Below the pieces are notes generated by a model. It was not told where the DNA came from and searched no databases. It worked only from the letters and a program-made list of their open reading frames with translations. From Bacteroidia bacterium (GTDB taxonomy: Bacteria; Bacteroidota; Bacteroidia; Flavobacteriales; Flavobacteriaceae), in contig JAUICK010000002.1 in assembly GCA_030427865.1 (NCBI GenBank), positions 310,001 to 374,000 of the forward strand: a stretch of 64,000 nucleotides of DNA, given 5' to 3'. Each line of letters opens with the position of its first letter. Position 1 is the stretch's first letter. Shown here piece after piece: positions 24,607-31,793 of the stretch. The position numbers and the translations under genes are program-made.

Positions 24607-25041
24607 ATGAATCCGTATAATTATTTAGATGAGTTTGATAGTGAACAGAAAGCTATTGACCATGCTGTCTATCTCAATTTTAAATATCGAATTGCAAACA
24701 TCACTTTTGGAGTTATACACGGGCCTGAAGATAACTGGGCAGTATGTGAAGAAGCTACTGCTCAAGAGATGGAAATGCCATTTTTGAATAATCTTCCGAA
24801 GGACTATTCTGAAATAACGTATAGACATCTCGATAGTATCCGTCAGGATGAAGACCCACTTCCGCATTGGGAGAGTATCACTGGTATGTTGGCGGTAATG
24901 GATGGTGAAATTTTACGGTTTATTCTTGATAACCGAGTTCCATTAGACCGACTTATTCGTCATGAATTGGCACTACGTGGCTTCGATGAAAACCATCGCT
25001 GGTGTGGATTTGATAAGGCTCGAAAAATATGGCTAAAATGA
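24607..25041 (+). CDS. Hypothetical protein
   Basis: The 144-residue acidic protein has tryptophan-rich stretches (GPEDNWAVCEEATAQE, PLPHWESITGMLAVMDGE) and an end resembling IRHELALRGFDENHRW. No family is recognised. It overlaps the next gene by 13 bp. Its place in the run of small genes suggests accessory element functions such as anti-restriction or regulation, but nothing shows that directly. Confidence 0.55.
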   Translation: MNPYNYLDEFDSEQKAIDHAVYLNFKYRIANITFGVIHGPEDNWAVCEEATAQEMEMPFLNNLPKDYSEITYRHLDSIRQDEDPLPHWESITGMLAVMDGEILRFILDNRVPLDRLIRHELALRGFDENHRWCGFDKARKIWLK

Positions 25042-25238
25042 AATTCTTAACACAAGTTCGTATTATTACGCAGGAAGACTTTGAATATTATTTGCAAGAC
25101 TTTCCTGAAGAAGCGAACAATTTTCAAGATTACATCAATCTTAAACTAGGACTTTTATTTGATAAAAAACATCCTGTTATTTCTGTAAGTTTTTTAACAG
25201 AAACAACAGTTGTTATTATTTATAACAAAATAATTTAA
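25029..25238 (+). CDS. Small hypothetical protein, end of the plus-strand operon
   Basis: The 69-residue product (MAKMKFLTQVRIITQEDFE) has alternating strands and ends VSVSFLTETTVVIIYNKII-like. It overlaps the previous gene by 13 bp, and a shared terminator follows. Function unknown. Confidence 0.5.
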   Translation: MAKMKFLTQVRIITQEDFEYYLQDFPEEANNFQDYINLKLGLLFDKKHPVISVSFLTETTVVIIYNKII

Positions 25239-25245
25239 TACTGCT

Positions 25246-25275
25246 AAACACTTCGTTATTCGGAGTGTTTTTTTA
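25246..25275. terminator. Terminator between convergent operons
   Basis: AAACACT-t-CG and CG-g-AGTGTTT pair around TTATT and are followed by a T-run. It separates the plus-strand element genes from the minus-strand BREX operon and is convergent, so it probably serves both. Confidence 0.75.
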
Positions 25276-25704
25276 ATTGAATCGCTTTATGAAAGCTGTT
25301 TTTTCTCCTTTTGAGAAACCACTATTTTCATAAAATTTATGTTTCCAAGGTTGCTGGGAACTTGTTTCTAAAATAATTTTGTAGCAATTCCATGAATGCG
25401 CTTGTTGTATTGCAAAATGAATTAATGATTTTGCTATTCCCTTATTTCTGAACTCTTTAAGCACATATAGGCTTTCAATAACGACAAATGGTCTTTGGTT
25501 ATATGTTAAGCTTTCTATCTTTGCAATCGTGCATATAGCAACAATTCTTGAGTTTTCTTGATAACCAAAAAAATAAGTGTTTTCATTAGTTTGTATGGTG
25601 CCTAGATGAGCTTCAAGATTTAATATATTATGACCCTGTTCTCCTAATTCTTGAAGTAGACCTATCAAGTCTTGAGCATCTTTTGAAGTTAATTCTCTAA
25701 TCAT
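25273..25704 (-). CDS. GNAT-family N-acetyltransferase at the end of the BREX operon
   Basis: The 143-residue protein has the GNAT acetyl-CoA motif A, LKEFRNKGIAKSLIHFA (R-x-x-G-x-A), and the closing strands with WKHKFYENSGFSKGEKTAFIKRF. It begins only 2 bp after the brxL stop, so it is co-transcribed. A GNAT gene is not part of the standard BREX set; it could be cargo or an accessory modifying enzyme. The substrate is unknown. Confidence 0.85.
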   Translation of the reverse strand: MIRELTSKDAQDLIGLLQELGEQGHNILNLEAHLGTIQTNENTYFFGYQENSRIVAICTIAKIESLTYNQRPFVVIESLYVLKEFRNKGIAKSLIHFAIQQAHSWNCYKIILETSSQQPWKHKFYENSGFSKGEKTAFIKRFN

Positions 25705-25706
25705 TT

Positions 25707-27731
25707 TTAAGCTTTTACAAAAGTAACCTCACATGCCTTGCATAATCTTTTTTCCTGCATGTATTCGTTAATGTCATACCAACCACCAGTTTTTTGCCAA
25801 ATATCGAGACCTCTTCCCAAGACTATTTTCCAGCCATTATCTAAAATTATTGATCTATCATGAATAAAATCATCAAATTCATAACTAAAAATAATACCAA
25901 TACCTTCTAGTGAATATTGCATTTGCTCAAATGCTTCTTTTGCATCTTCTATGTACTCTTCATTATTAGCTGTTACTAAGTGTAACTTTAGCTCCGCTTC
26001 TAAAGCCTTTTTTTCAGACAATAGCTTAGCGAATTCCATAAAGTTTCGTAATTGGTAAGGCAGTCTTACATAAGGATCAATAATCTTAACGTTAGTCGCA
26101 TCAATAAGGTAGGCTCCAAATAATAGGTCGTAGGAAATGCCTGTTTGATTATCTCTAATAATCTTTTGACCACCAGACAACTCAAGGGATACTTTGTTAG
26201 GTTTATTAATAGCACTTTCATTATCTGCTTCTTTATCAACAAAACCTTCAGGCTTCGTTATGGTGTCTGTATCATTCTCAATAACTTCTAAAGTTTCAAT
26301 TGTTACAACTTCCCCAGAGCTCTTTATTGTGTAACTAAAATCTACGGGTTCCTCTAAAAACGTTTCGTCCATTTTTTCGAGTTGTTGCTTTACCCGTTTT
26401 CTATTTTCAATAGCGAAATCCAATAGTTCTCTTGCTTCAGTTTCATCAAAATTCCCTTGAGGATAAATGACTTTAATAAGACCAGCAAACGTCTTTTCGA
26501 TTGCTGTTTTATCTCTTGTAGTAATGGAATTAGATAGTTCAAAAAACTGTACATACTCATTTGTTCTATCTTCTTTTCTTAAGTATCGTAATATTTCAGC
26601 CAAATAATCAACAATAAACCCGTAGTCTGAGCTAAACATTTCATTACGTAATTTAAGCACTTCCCAACCAGGTAGATAAGCATGCATTCTATCTAAGAAG
26701 GCTGTGTCATAATAATCTCTCGGTAATGCTTCAAACAAATCACTATGCTTAAGCATGTAAGGTACCGAGTGGTCAGTATTTCCTACAAACACCATAGATG
26801 CCGAAGCACCATATTGTTGCGTACCTCTTGAAAAGAATTTATTTGCCATGTAATTCTTTAAAATATCAACCAATCCTCGATCTGATTTTTTTGTTTTACC
26901 AGCAAATTCGTCATAAGCAACAACGTCCCAATACCCAACTAATCCTATTTCTCCTGTGCTATTATTGACAAATAACTTTGCCTTTGAGACTTCGCCTCCC
27001 GAAATAAGCATTCCATGAGGTGATAATTCAGAAAAAATATGAGACTTCCCTGTTCCTTTTGGGCCTAACTCTATTAGATTATAATTATTCTCAACAAAAG
27101 GTACTAGTCTTGTTAACTGAAGTAATTTTGAACGTTTTGTAAACTCATCAGGGTTTAATCCTATGGACTGCATTAGGACATCTATCCATTCTTCTGTGGT
27201 GAATTGTTCTCTAGCGTTTTTATACTCATCAATATCAACATTTGAAATTTGTATGGGCTTTATGTTTTCAATAATCCAAGGCACTGTGCCTTTCTCATCC
27301 GATGAAAAATAGGCTAAGGTCAAAATACACCAAACGCCGCTAGCAAGAAGTTTTTGGTGAGTTTTGATAACATCGGCAGAGATTGGTATGCGACTTAAGC
27401 CTAAATTTGCAAATGAGGCTTCATATTGATCTTTGACATCATTAAGTTTTACTGAAACCTTGTCAATAATTCTGTGAGAGCCTTTTTCTCTCACTGTTGA
27501 TTTAATAATGTTAGCTTCGTCTCTATGAACAAAATGCTTAGAAATAATACTCTTTACTGTTTCTACGCCTTGATTAATAGTTTCTTCATCATCGGTAGCG
27601 CAGTATTGGCCAAGCAGGTATTCTAAAACATAAGTAGGTACAATGGCGTTACCTTTAACGAGTTTGGTTAAATCTTTTCTAACCACCTTTCCTTCAAAAT
27701 GGTCGTTTAATTTTCTATCTAATGCCTTCAT
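25707..27731 (-). CDS. brxL: BrxL-like AAA+ ATPase with a C-terminal MITD1-like domain
   Basis: I choose the ATG at 27731, 4 bp after the pglZ stop, over the TTG at 27749. The 674-residue protein has a BrxL-type N-terminal domain, Walker A LGPKGTGKSHIFSEL near 223-236, Walker B VVAYDEFAGK and sensor VFVGNTD, typical of the AAA+ BrxL. The last ~145 residues do not look like Lon protease: they carry IIDPYVRLPYQLRNFMEFAKLL and IHDRSIILDNGWKIVLGRGL, the hallmarks of the MITD1 C-terminal phospholipase D-like domain. BrxL is a DNA-binding ring needed for BREX activity. This version may use the C-terminal module for binding or membrane contact. Confidence 0.88.
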   Translation of the reverse strand: MKALDRKLNDHFEGKVVRKDLTKLVKGNAIVPTYVLEYLLGQYCATDDEETINQGVETVKSIISKHFVHRDEANIIKSTVREKGSHRIIDKVSVKLNDVKDQYEASFANLGLSRIPISADVIKTHQKLLASGVWCILTLAYFSSDEKGTVPWIIENIKPIQISNVDIDEYKNAREQFTTEEWIDVLMQSIGLNPDEFTKRSKLLQLTRLVPFVENNYNLIELGPKGTGKSHIFSELSPHGMLISGGEVSKAKLFVNNSTGEIGLVGYWDVVAYDEFAGKTKKSDRGLVDILKNYMANKFFSRGTQQYGASASMVFVGNTDHSVPYMLKHSDLFEALPRDYYDTAFLDRMHAYLPGWEVLKLRNEMFSSDYGFIVDYLAEILRYLRKEDRTNEYVQFFELSNSITTRDKTAIEKTFAGLIKVIYPQGNFDETEARELLDFAIENRKRVKQQLEKMDETFLEEPVDFSYTIKSSGEVVTIETLEVIENDTDTITKPEGFVDKEADNESAINKPNKVSLELSGGQKIIRDNQTGISYDLLFGAYLIDATNVKIIDPYVRLPYQLRNFMEFAKLLSEKKALEAELKLHLVTANNEEYIEDAKEAFEQMQYSLEGIGIIFSYEFDDFIHDRSIILDNGWKIVLGRGLDIWQKTGGWYDINEYMQEKRLCKACEVTFVKA

Positions 27732-27735
27732 ATTT

Positions 27736-30231
27736 TTAGAAATCGTCAAAATCGTTTGTGAATGAAATGTTTAGTGTATAGAAGTAGTTTTTATAAACCT
27801 TCCATTTTGTAGTACCTTCTACGGGTTCTTCTAAAACCAGTTGCACCCGTTGATTTTTATATTTACCACTAGCTTTGGACATTAGCTGAAAACGATGTTT
27901 TACTTCTCGCTGTCGTTCACTGCCCATTTTAATGTCAAAATTATAAGTAAACACATCACTTAAAAGCTCTTTGTTTTCAGTATAAATACCCGCACGTATG
28001 GTTCTAGGTAACACCTGTGATTCTACGAGATTAGATTGAATAAATGACACTGCTAATATATTAGTGGTGATTCTATCCGTAGATTTAATAATGTCTATGT
28101 CTACTTGAGTAGTGGTATCTTGTCGTTTTTTACTCACTTTGATTAGTGGAATTACAATTTCTTGCATTGTAGCACCACCATGAACAAAACGTGAACCTGC
28201 ACCGCTTATTCTTAATCTATTTACAGATTTAGGTATCAATACATTCACATTAGAATCAATATTTAATTCTGAACCTTTAAATGCTTTTGTGGTGTCATCG
28301 CCTTTTAGGTCTTCACCTATTACAAAGCGTCGATTTTCTTTCCAAATATCCCCTGAATGTCTTGTTGTTAAAAAATCGCTTTCATCCAAATCACTATATT
28401 GATAAACATAACCATGGTCTGATGTTATTAACATATTATTACCGTTCATGTTTGCAATTTTCTTAATTACATCCATAAGAAAACTAAGTTCTTGTTCAAC
28501 CGCATCAAATAATCGCTCCTCTGTTGCTTTATCGTCACCAGTTTTATCAATTCGATTGTGATATATGTAAATGAGATCGTATTCTTTTACAAAAGCTCGC
28601 CCTTCTTTATTTGCATTCATATTCATAAAATCCTCAGCTTGAATTGCAGTGGCTCTTACTCCAGAATTAGTTGCTAGAATTTTTGAACGCCCTTTAGTAC
28701 CTAAACTTGACATACCATCTATAATTACCGTATCTGTAGGTTCTTTAAGGGATATCTTTTTATGTGGCAATAAGGAAGCCATACCAAGCTGTGTGTAGCA
28801 AGGCAAGCTACTTACCATAAAATTATGAGAAGACTCATATCTGTTTTCTGATTGTAATTTTTTGCTCAATTCTACGCCATTTTCATAGCGTAAAGCATCG
28901 GATATTATGACAAAAAGGCGTTGGTTTTTCTGTATAAAAGGATTAACGTGTTGCGTAAAAAATTGCTGCTGGCTGTACATTTCTTTCGTAGGCCATTCTT
29001 TTAAATCATCGATAACATTTTGCCAGTTATTATTGAATTTTAAAAGCCAGTCGTTGGCATAGACTTTTTCTATTTTATCGATTAATTTTGAAAGTATTCT
29101 GTTTTGTTTGGCTTGCCTAAAACTGGATACAAATTTTCTGTAAGCTAGGTCTACTCGGTATAGATTAGTTGCATAATTTTCTACACCATCATTAAAATTA
29201 GAATATTTAGCTTTATTATACTTACGAATTAAGCTTATAGTTTCAGCACCATATTCTATGCTATTGTATAAAGCCTCAGATTGTTTATACCAAAACTTGT
29301 TTTCTCGTTGCTTTTTAAACTGTAAAACCTTTTCATACGATATTGTGTCATTTACAATATCATCTACAAGTGCGTGGATGATTTTTTTATCTACTAAACG
29401 AAATAGATCATCGTTAATAATTTGCTCTATTTCTGTATGTTGTAGTTTAGATTCAACATCAATATCCTCAGAAATTTTATCAGATACAGCACCAAAACTA
29501 TCTCGGTATTGAATGGTATCTTTCCATAAGGCAATTACTAAACGTGATTCTTTAGTAAGTTGAGATGTATGTCCTAAAGCAAAACTATGATTAAAAATCT
29601 CTAACAAGAAATCATAAATAGTTGGTGTCTCAGCGTCATAGTTGAACTTATACTTTATTTTTCCCCAATAATAAGATTTTAGTTTAAAGCGTTCTAAATC
29701 TCTATCGCATTTGGTATTGTCGTCTATATAAGCAGTGCTATGGGCGTGAATAAATGTATTGAGCCCTACATATTCCGTATTAAATACAACAGCAAGCATT
29801 TTGCTTCGAATATCTTCGTGTTTGTCATCAACGCCAATAAGCTCTTTTAGTTTTAGTCTACGTTCCTTAGATTTAAAGAATTCAATATGTTCTGTAACCA
29901 GTTCTTTGAGATGATATCCCAAGCCAATATCCTGCAAAAACAGGGCTTCTTGGTCGGTATGGAATAGGTGATACGCCAACTCCAAATCTAACAACCAATT
30001 GGTCTCGTTACTTGGTTTCTTTATAGAAAAATACAAGAGGAATTTTCGTGTTGGATGCGCTTTAATTATTTTATATTTTACTCTGAACTCATTGTTAGCG
30101 ACGTGGATTTTTTCTACACCGTCAATATTCAGCTCAGTAAATTGTTCAAACAACTCCTTCTTTTCATCGTACCAAAAAATAACGCGATATTCTTGAAATT
30201 TCTTTATTAATGCGTCTTCTACCTTACTCAT
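27736..30231 (-). CDS. pglZ: BREX phosphatase-like protein PglZ
   Basis: The 831-residue protein has the PglZ alkaline-phosphatase-superfamily core from about residue 420: VIISDALRYENGVELSKKL holds the first metal-binding aspartate, MLITSDHGYVYQ the later D-H pair, and a further histidine follows in FVHGGATMQEIVIPLI. The N-terminal 400 residues are helical and the last 100 form a beta domain. PglZ is a core BREX component, required for host methylation and phage defence. It overlaps the upstream TPR-S1 gene by 4 bp. Confidence 0.95.
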   Translation of the reverse strand: MSKVEDALIKKFQEYRVIFWYDEKKELFEQFTELNIDGVEKIHVANNEFRVKYKIIKAHPTRKFLLYFSIKKPSNETNWLLDLELAYHLFHTDQEALFLQDIGLGYHLKELVTEHIEFFKSKERRLKLKELIGVDDKHEDIRSKMLAVVFNTEYVGLNTFIHAHSTAYIDDNTKCDRDLERFKLKSYYWGKIKYKFNYDAETPTIYDFLLEIFNHSFALGHTSQLTKESRLVIALWKDTIQYRDSFGAVSDKISEDIDVESKLQHTEIEQIINDDLFRLVDKKIIHALVDDIVNDTISYEKVLQFKKQRENKFWYKQSEALYNSIEYGAETISLIRKYNKAKYSNFNDGVENYATNLYRVDLAYRKFVSSFRQAKQNRILSKLIDKIEKVYANDWLLKFNNNWQNVIDDLKEWPTKEMYSQQQFFTQHVNPFIQKNQRLFVIISDALRYENGVELSKKLQSENRYESSHNFMVSSLPCYTQLGMASLLPHKKISLKEPTDTVIIDGMSSLGTKGRSKILATNSGVRATAIQAEDFMNMNANKEGRAFVKEYDLIYIYHNRIDKTGDDKATEERLFDAVEQELSFLMDVIKKIANMNGNNMLITSDHGYVYQYSDLDESDFLTTRHSGDIWKENRRFVIGEDLKGDDTTKAFKGSELNIDSNVNVLIPKSVNRLRISGAGSRFVHGGATMQEIVIPLIKVSKKRQDTTTQVDIDIIKSTDRITTNILAVSFIQSNLVESQVLPRTIRAGIYTENKELLSDVFTYNFDIKMGSERQREVKHRFQLMSKASGKYKNQRVQLVLEEPVEGTTKWKVYKNYFYTLNISFTNDFDDF

Positions 30232-31793
30232 TGAACTAGTTTTAATTGTAATCCTTTATCAGTTACCTTGGTTACTTTAACTTTAATTTTGTCTCCATAT
30301 TTAAAATGCTCATTAAGATTATCTTGCATTGATTTTGGTAATGCATTTTTATGTAACAATCCATCTTTGTTTTCTTTTAATCTTATAAAAACGCCAAAAT
30401 CAACAACATTCTTCACAGAGCCAATAAACTCCTTATTTTCAATAACATTGTTTTCTACTACGGTGTTATTCTTTTCAATTACCTTTATATTTTCTGCAAT
30501 TTCCTCCCCATCAAAAGAGTGCATTATAACGAACGAAACTTTAGAATGAGTTAATTCTTTGAAATTACGTTGCCTCTCATAGAAATCTCTTTTATGAAAA
30601 TTATATGCTTTGCTATCTATTGTTTTTATCTTGCCAACTTTGCCGTTTGGATGAATAAAAACAATTTCCCCCGTGACTTCCTCCATACCTCTATATCTCT
30701 CATTTATCCAAAAGGTTTTAGCCATATTAAATACCTCTTTAACCTTCTCTACATCTTGCGATTGAACTTTATAATAGTCCAATATTTTGTTGTATTTATC
30801 TTTTTTAGCCCAACCTTCTTCTTTTAAAATCGCTGCAATTAAATGAGCTAAAACTTTACCTTCTTGAGAACGACCTAGCTTTACCAATATTCTAGCCTGT
30901 AAAACATAAAGATTGATCATAAAATGAGGTTCATTACCGTAAAAAGCAGCATCAACTGAAAACCTCCAAGCATTTTCATACTTTTTTCGCTCAAAATATA
31001 ATTCAGCAATATCTCTGTACAAAAACCATTTGTCGCTACCCGCTCGGGAAGACAATAATTCTTGAAATAAACGCTCGCTTTTGTCAAATTCTCCAATATG
31101 TTCTTGACTTATCGCAATACGCATTTTAAACCATAAATCATTGTTGTAATGAGGCGCTTTAATTTCTTTTAATGCTTTGTTACAGAGCTCAATGCATTCA
31201 TCATAAGAATTAAGTTTTAGTAATGCTTTTGTTCTAAGCGCATAATATATCTCAAAATCGGAAGGTTGCTTAACTTCTTTTCCTTCTGAATTTCTGTAAG
31301 AGTTATTTTCTTTTGATAGAAAATCAACATTTAATTTCCTCAATAAATTATCAATTTTGATTGCGTTGAAAAGATTTTTGGAATGTGCTTTAGCTAATCC
31401 AATACATCCTATTGTGAACGGACAAATATTTTTTCGGCCTCTTATGTTTTGCTGAGATACGATACTTAGCATTTTAATTATTATACTTTCCCTATTTCCA
31501 AAATCTGCTGTCGAAGCTCCTTTCAAAAAGTTATTGAAAACAAACCATCCGAAATCTGTTTTTATTTTTTCATTTTCTGTGAACTGTTTTACAACTTCGT
31601 AAATAAAGTTAAAGTCAATATCGTTATTATCTCTTGTCGCTTTTAAGGTTAGTTGTGCATCATATAAATTAAACTCATCTTCACTGCCATTTGGGAATTT
31701 CGACCACATCTCTTTAATGACATACATTGCTTCTGATGGCAATCTATCATCTATAAGTTGTTTAGCCTTAATTTGTAATTCCCTTTTAGTCAT
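30228..31793 (-). CDS. TPR / cold-shock-like / S1 RNA-binding protein inside the BREX operon
   Basis: The 521-residue protein has tetratricopeptide-like helices from about 1-355 (for example YDECIELCNKALKEI, EFDKSERLFQELLSS, KYENAWRFSVDAAFYG). A cold-shock-like OB fold follows at about 383-440 (TGEIVFIHPNGKVGKI with VSFVIMHSFDGEEIAENI) and an S1 OB domain at about 450-520 (FIGSVKNVVDFGVFIRLKENKDG, DKIKVKVTKVTDKGL). This suggests RNA or ssDNA binding. It overlaps both neighbours by 4 bp, so it is fully integrated in the operon. It is not a standard BREX gene. Confidence 0.8.
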   Translation of the reverse strand: MTKRELQIKAKQLIDDRLPSEAMYVIKEMWSKFPNGSEDEFNLYDAQLTLKATRDNNDIDFNFIYEVVKQFTENEKIKTDFGWFVFNNFLKGASTADFGNRESIIIKMLSIVSQQNIRGRKNICPFTIGCIGLAKAHSKNLFNAIKIDNLLRKLNVDFLSKENNSYRNSEGKEVKQPSDFEIYYALRTKALLKLNSYDECIELCNKALKEIKAPHYNNDLWFKMRIAISQEHIGEFDKSERLFQELLSSRAGSDKWFLYRDIAELYFERKKYENAWRFSVDAAFYGNEPHFMINLYVLQARILVKLGRSQEGKVLAHLIAAILKEEGWAKKDKYNKILDYYKVQSQDVEKVKEVFNMAKTFWINERYRGMEEVTGEIVFIHPNGKVGKIKTIDSKAYNFHKRDFYERQRNFKELTHSKVSFVIMHSFDGEEIAENIKVIEKNNTVVENNVIENKEFIGSVKNVVDFGVFIRLKENKDGLLHKNALPKSMQDNLNEHFKYGDKIKVKVTKVTDKGLQLKLVQ

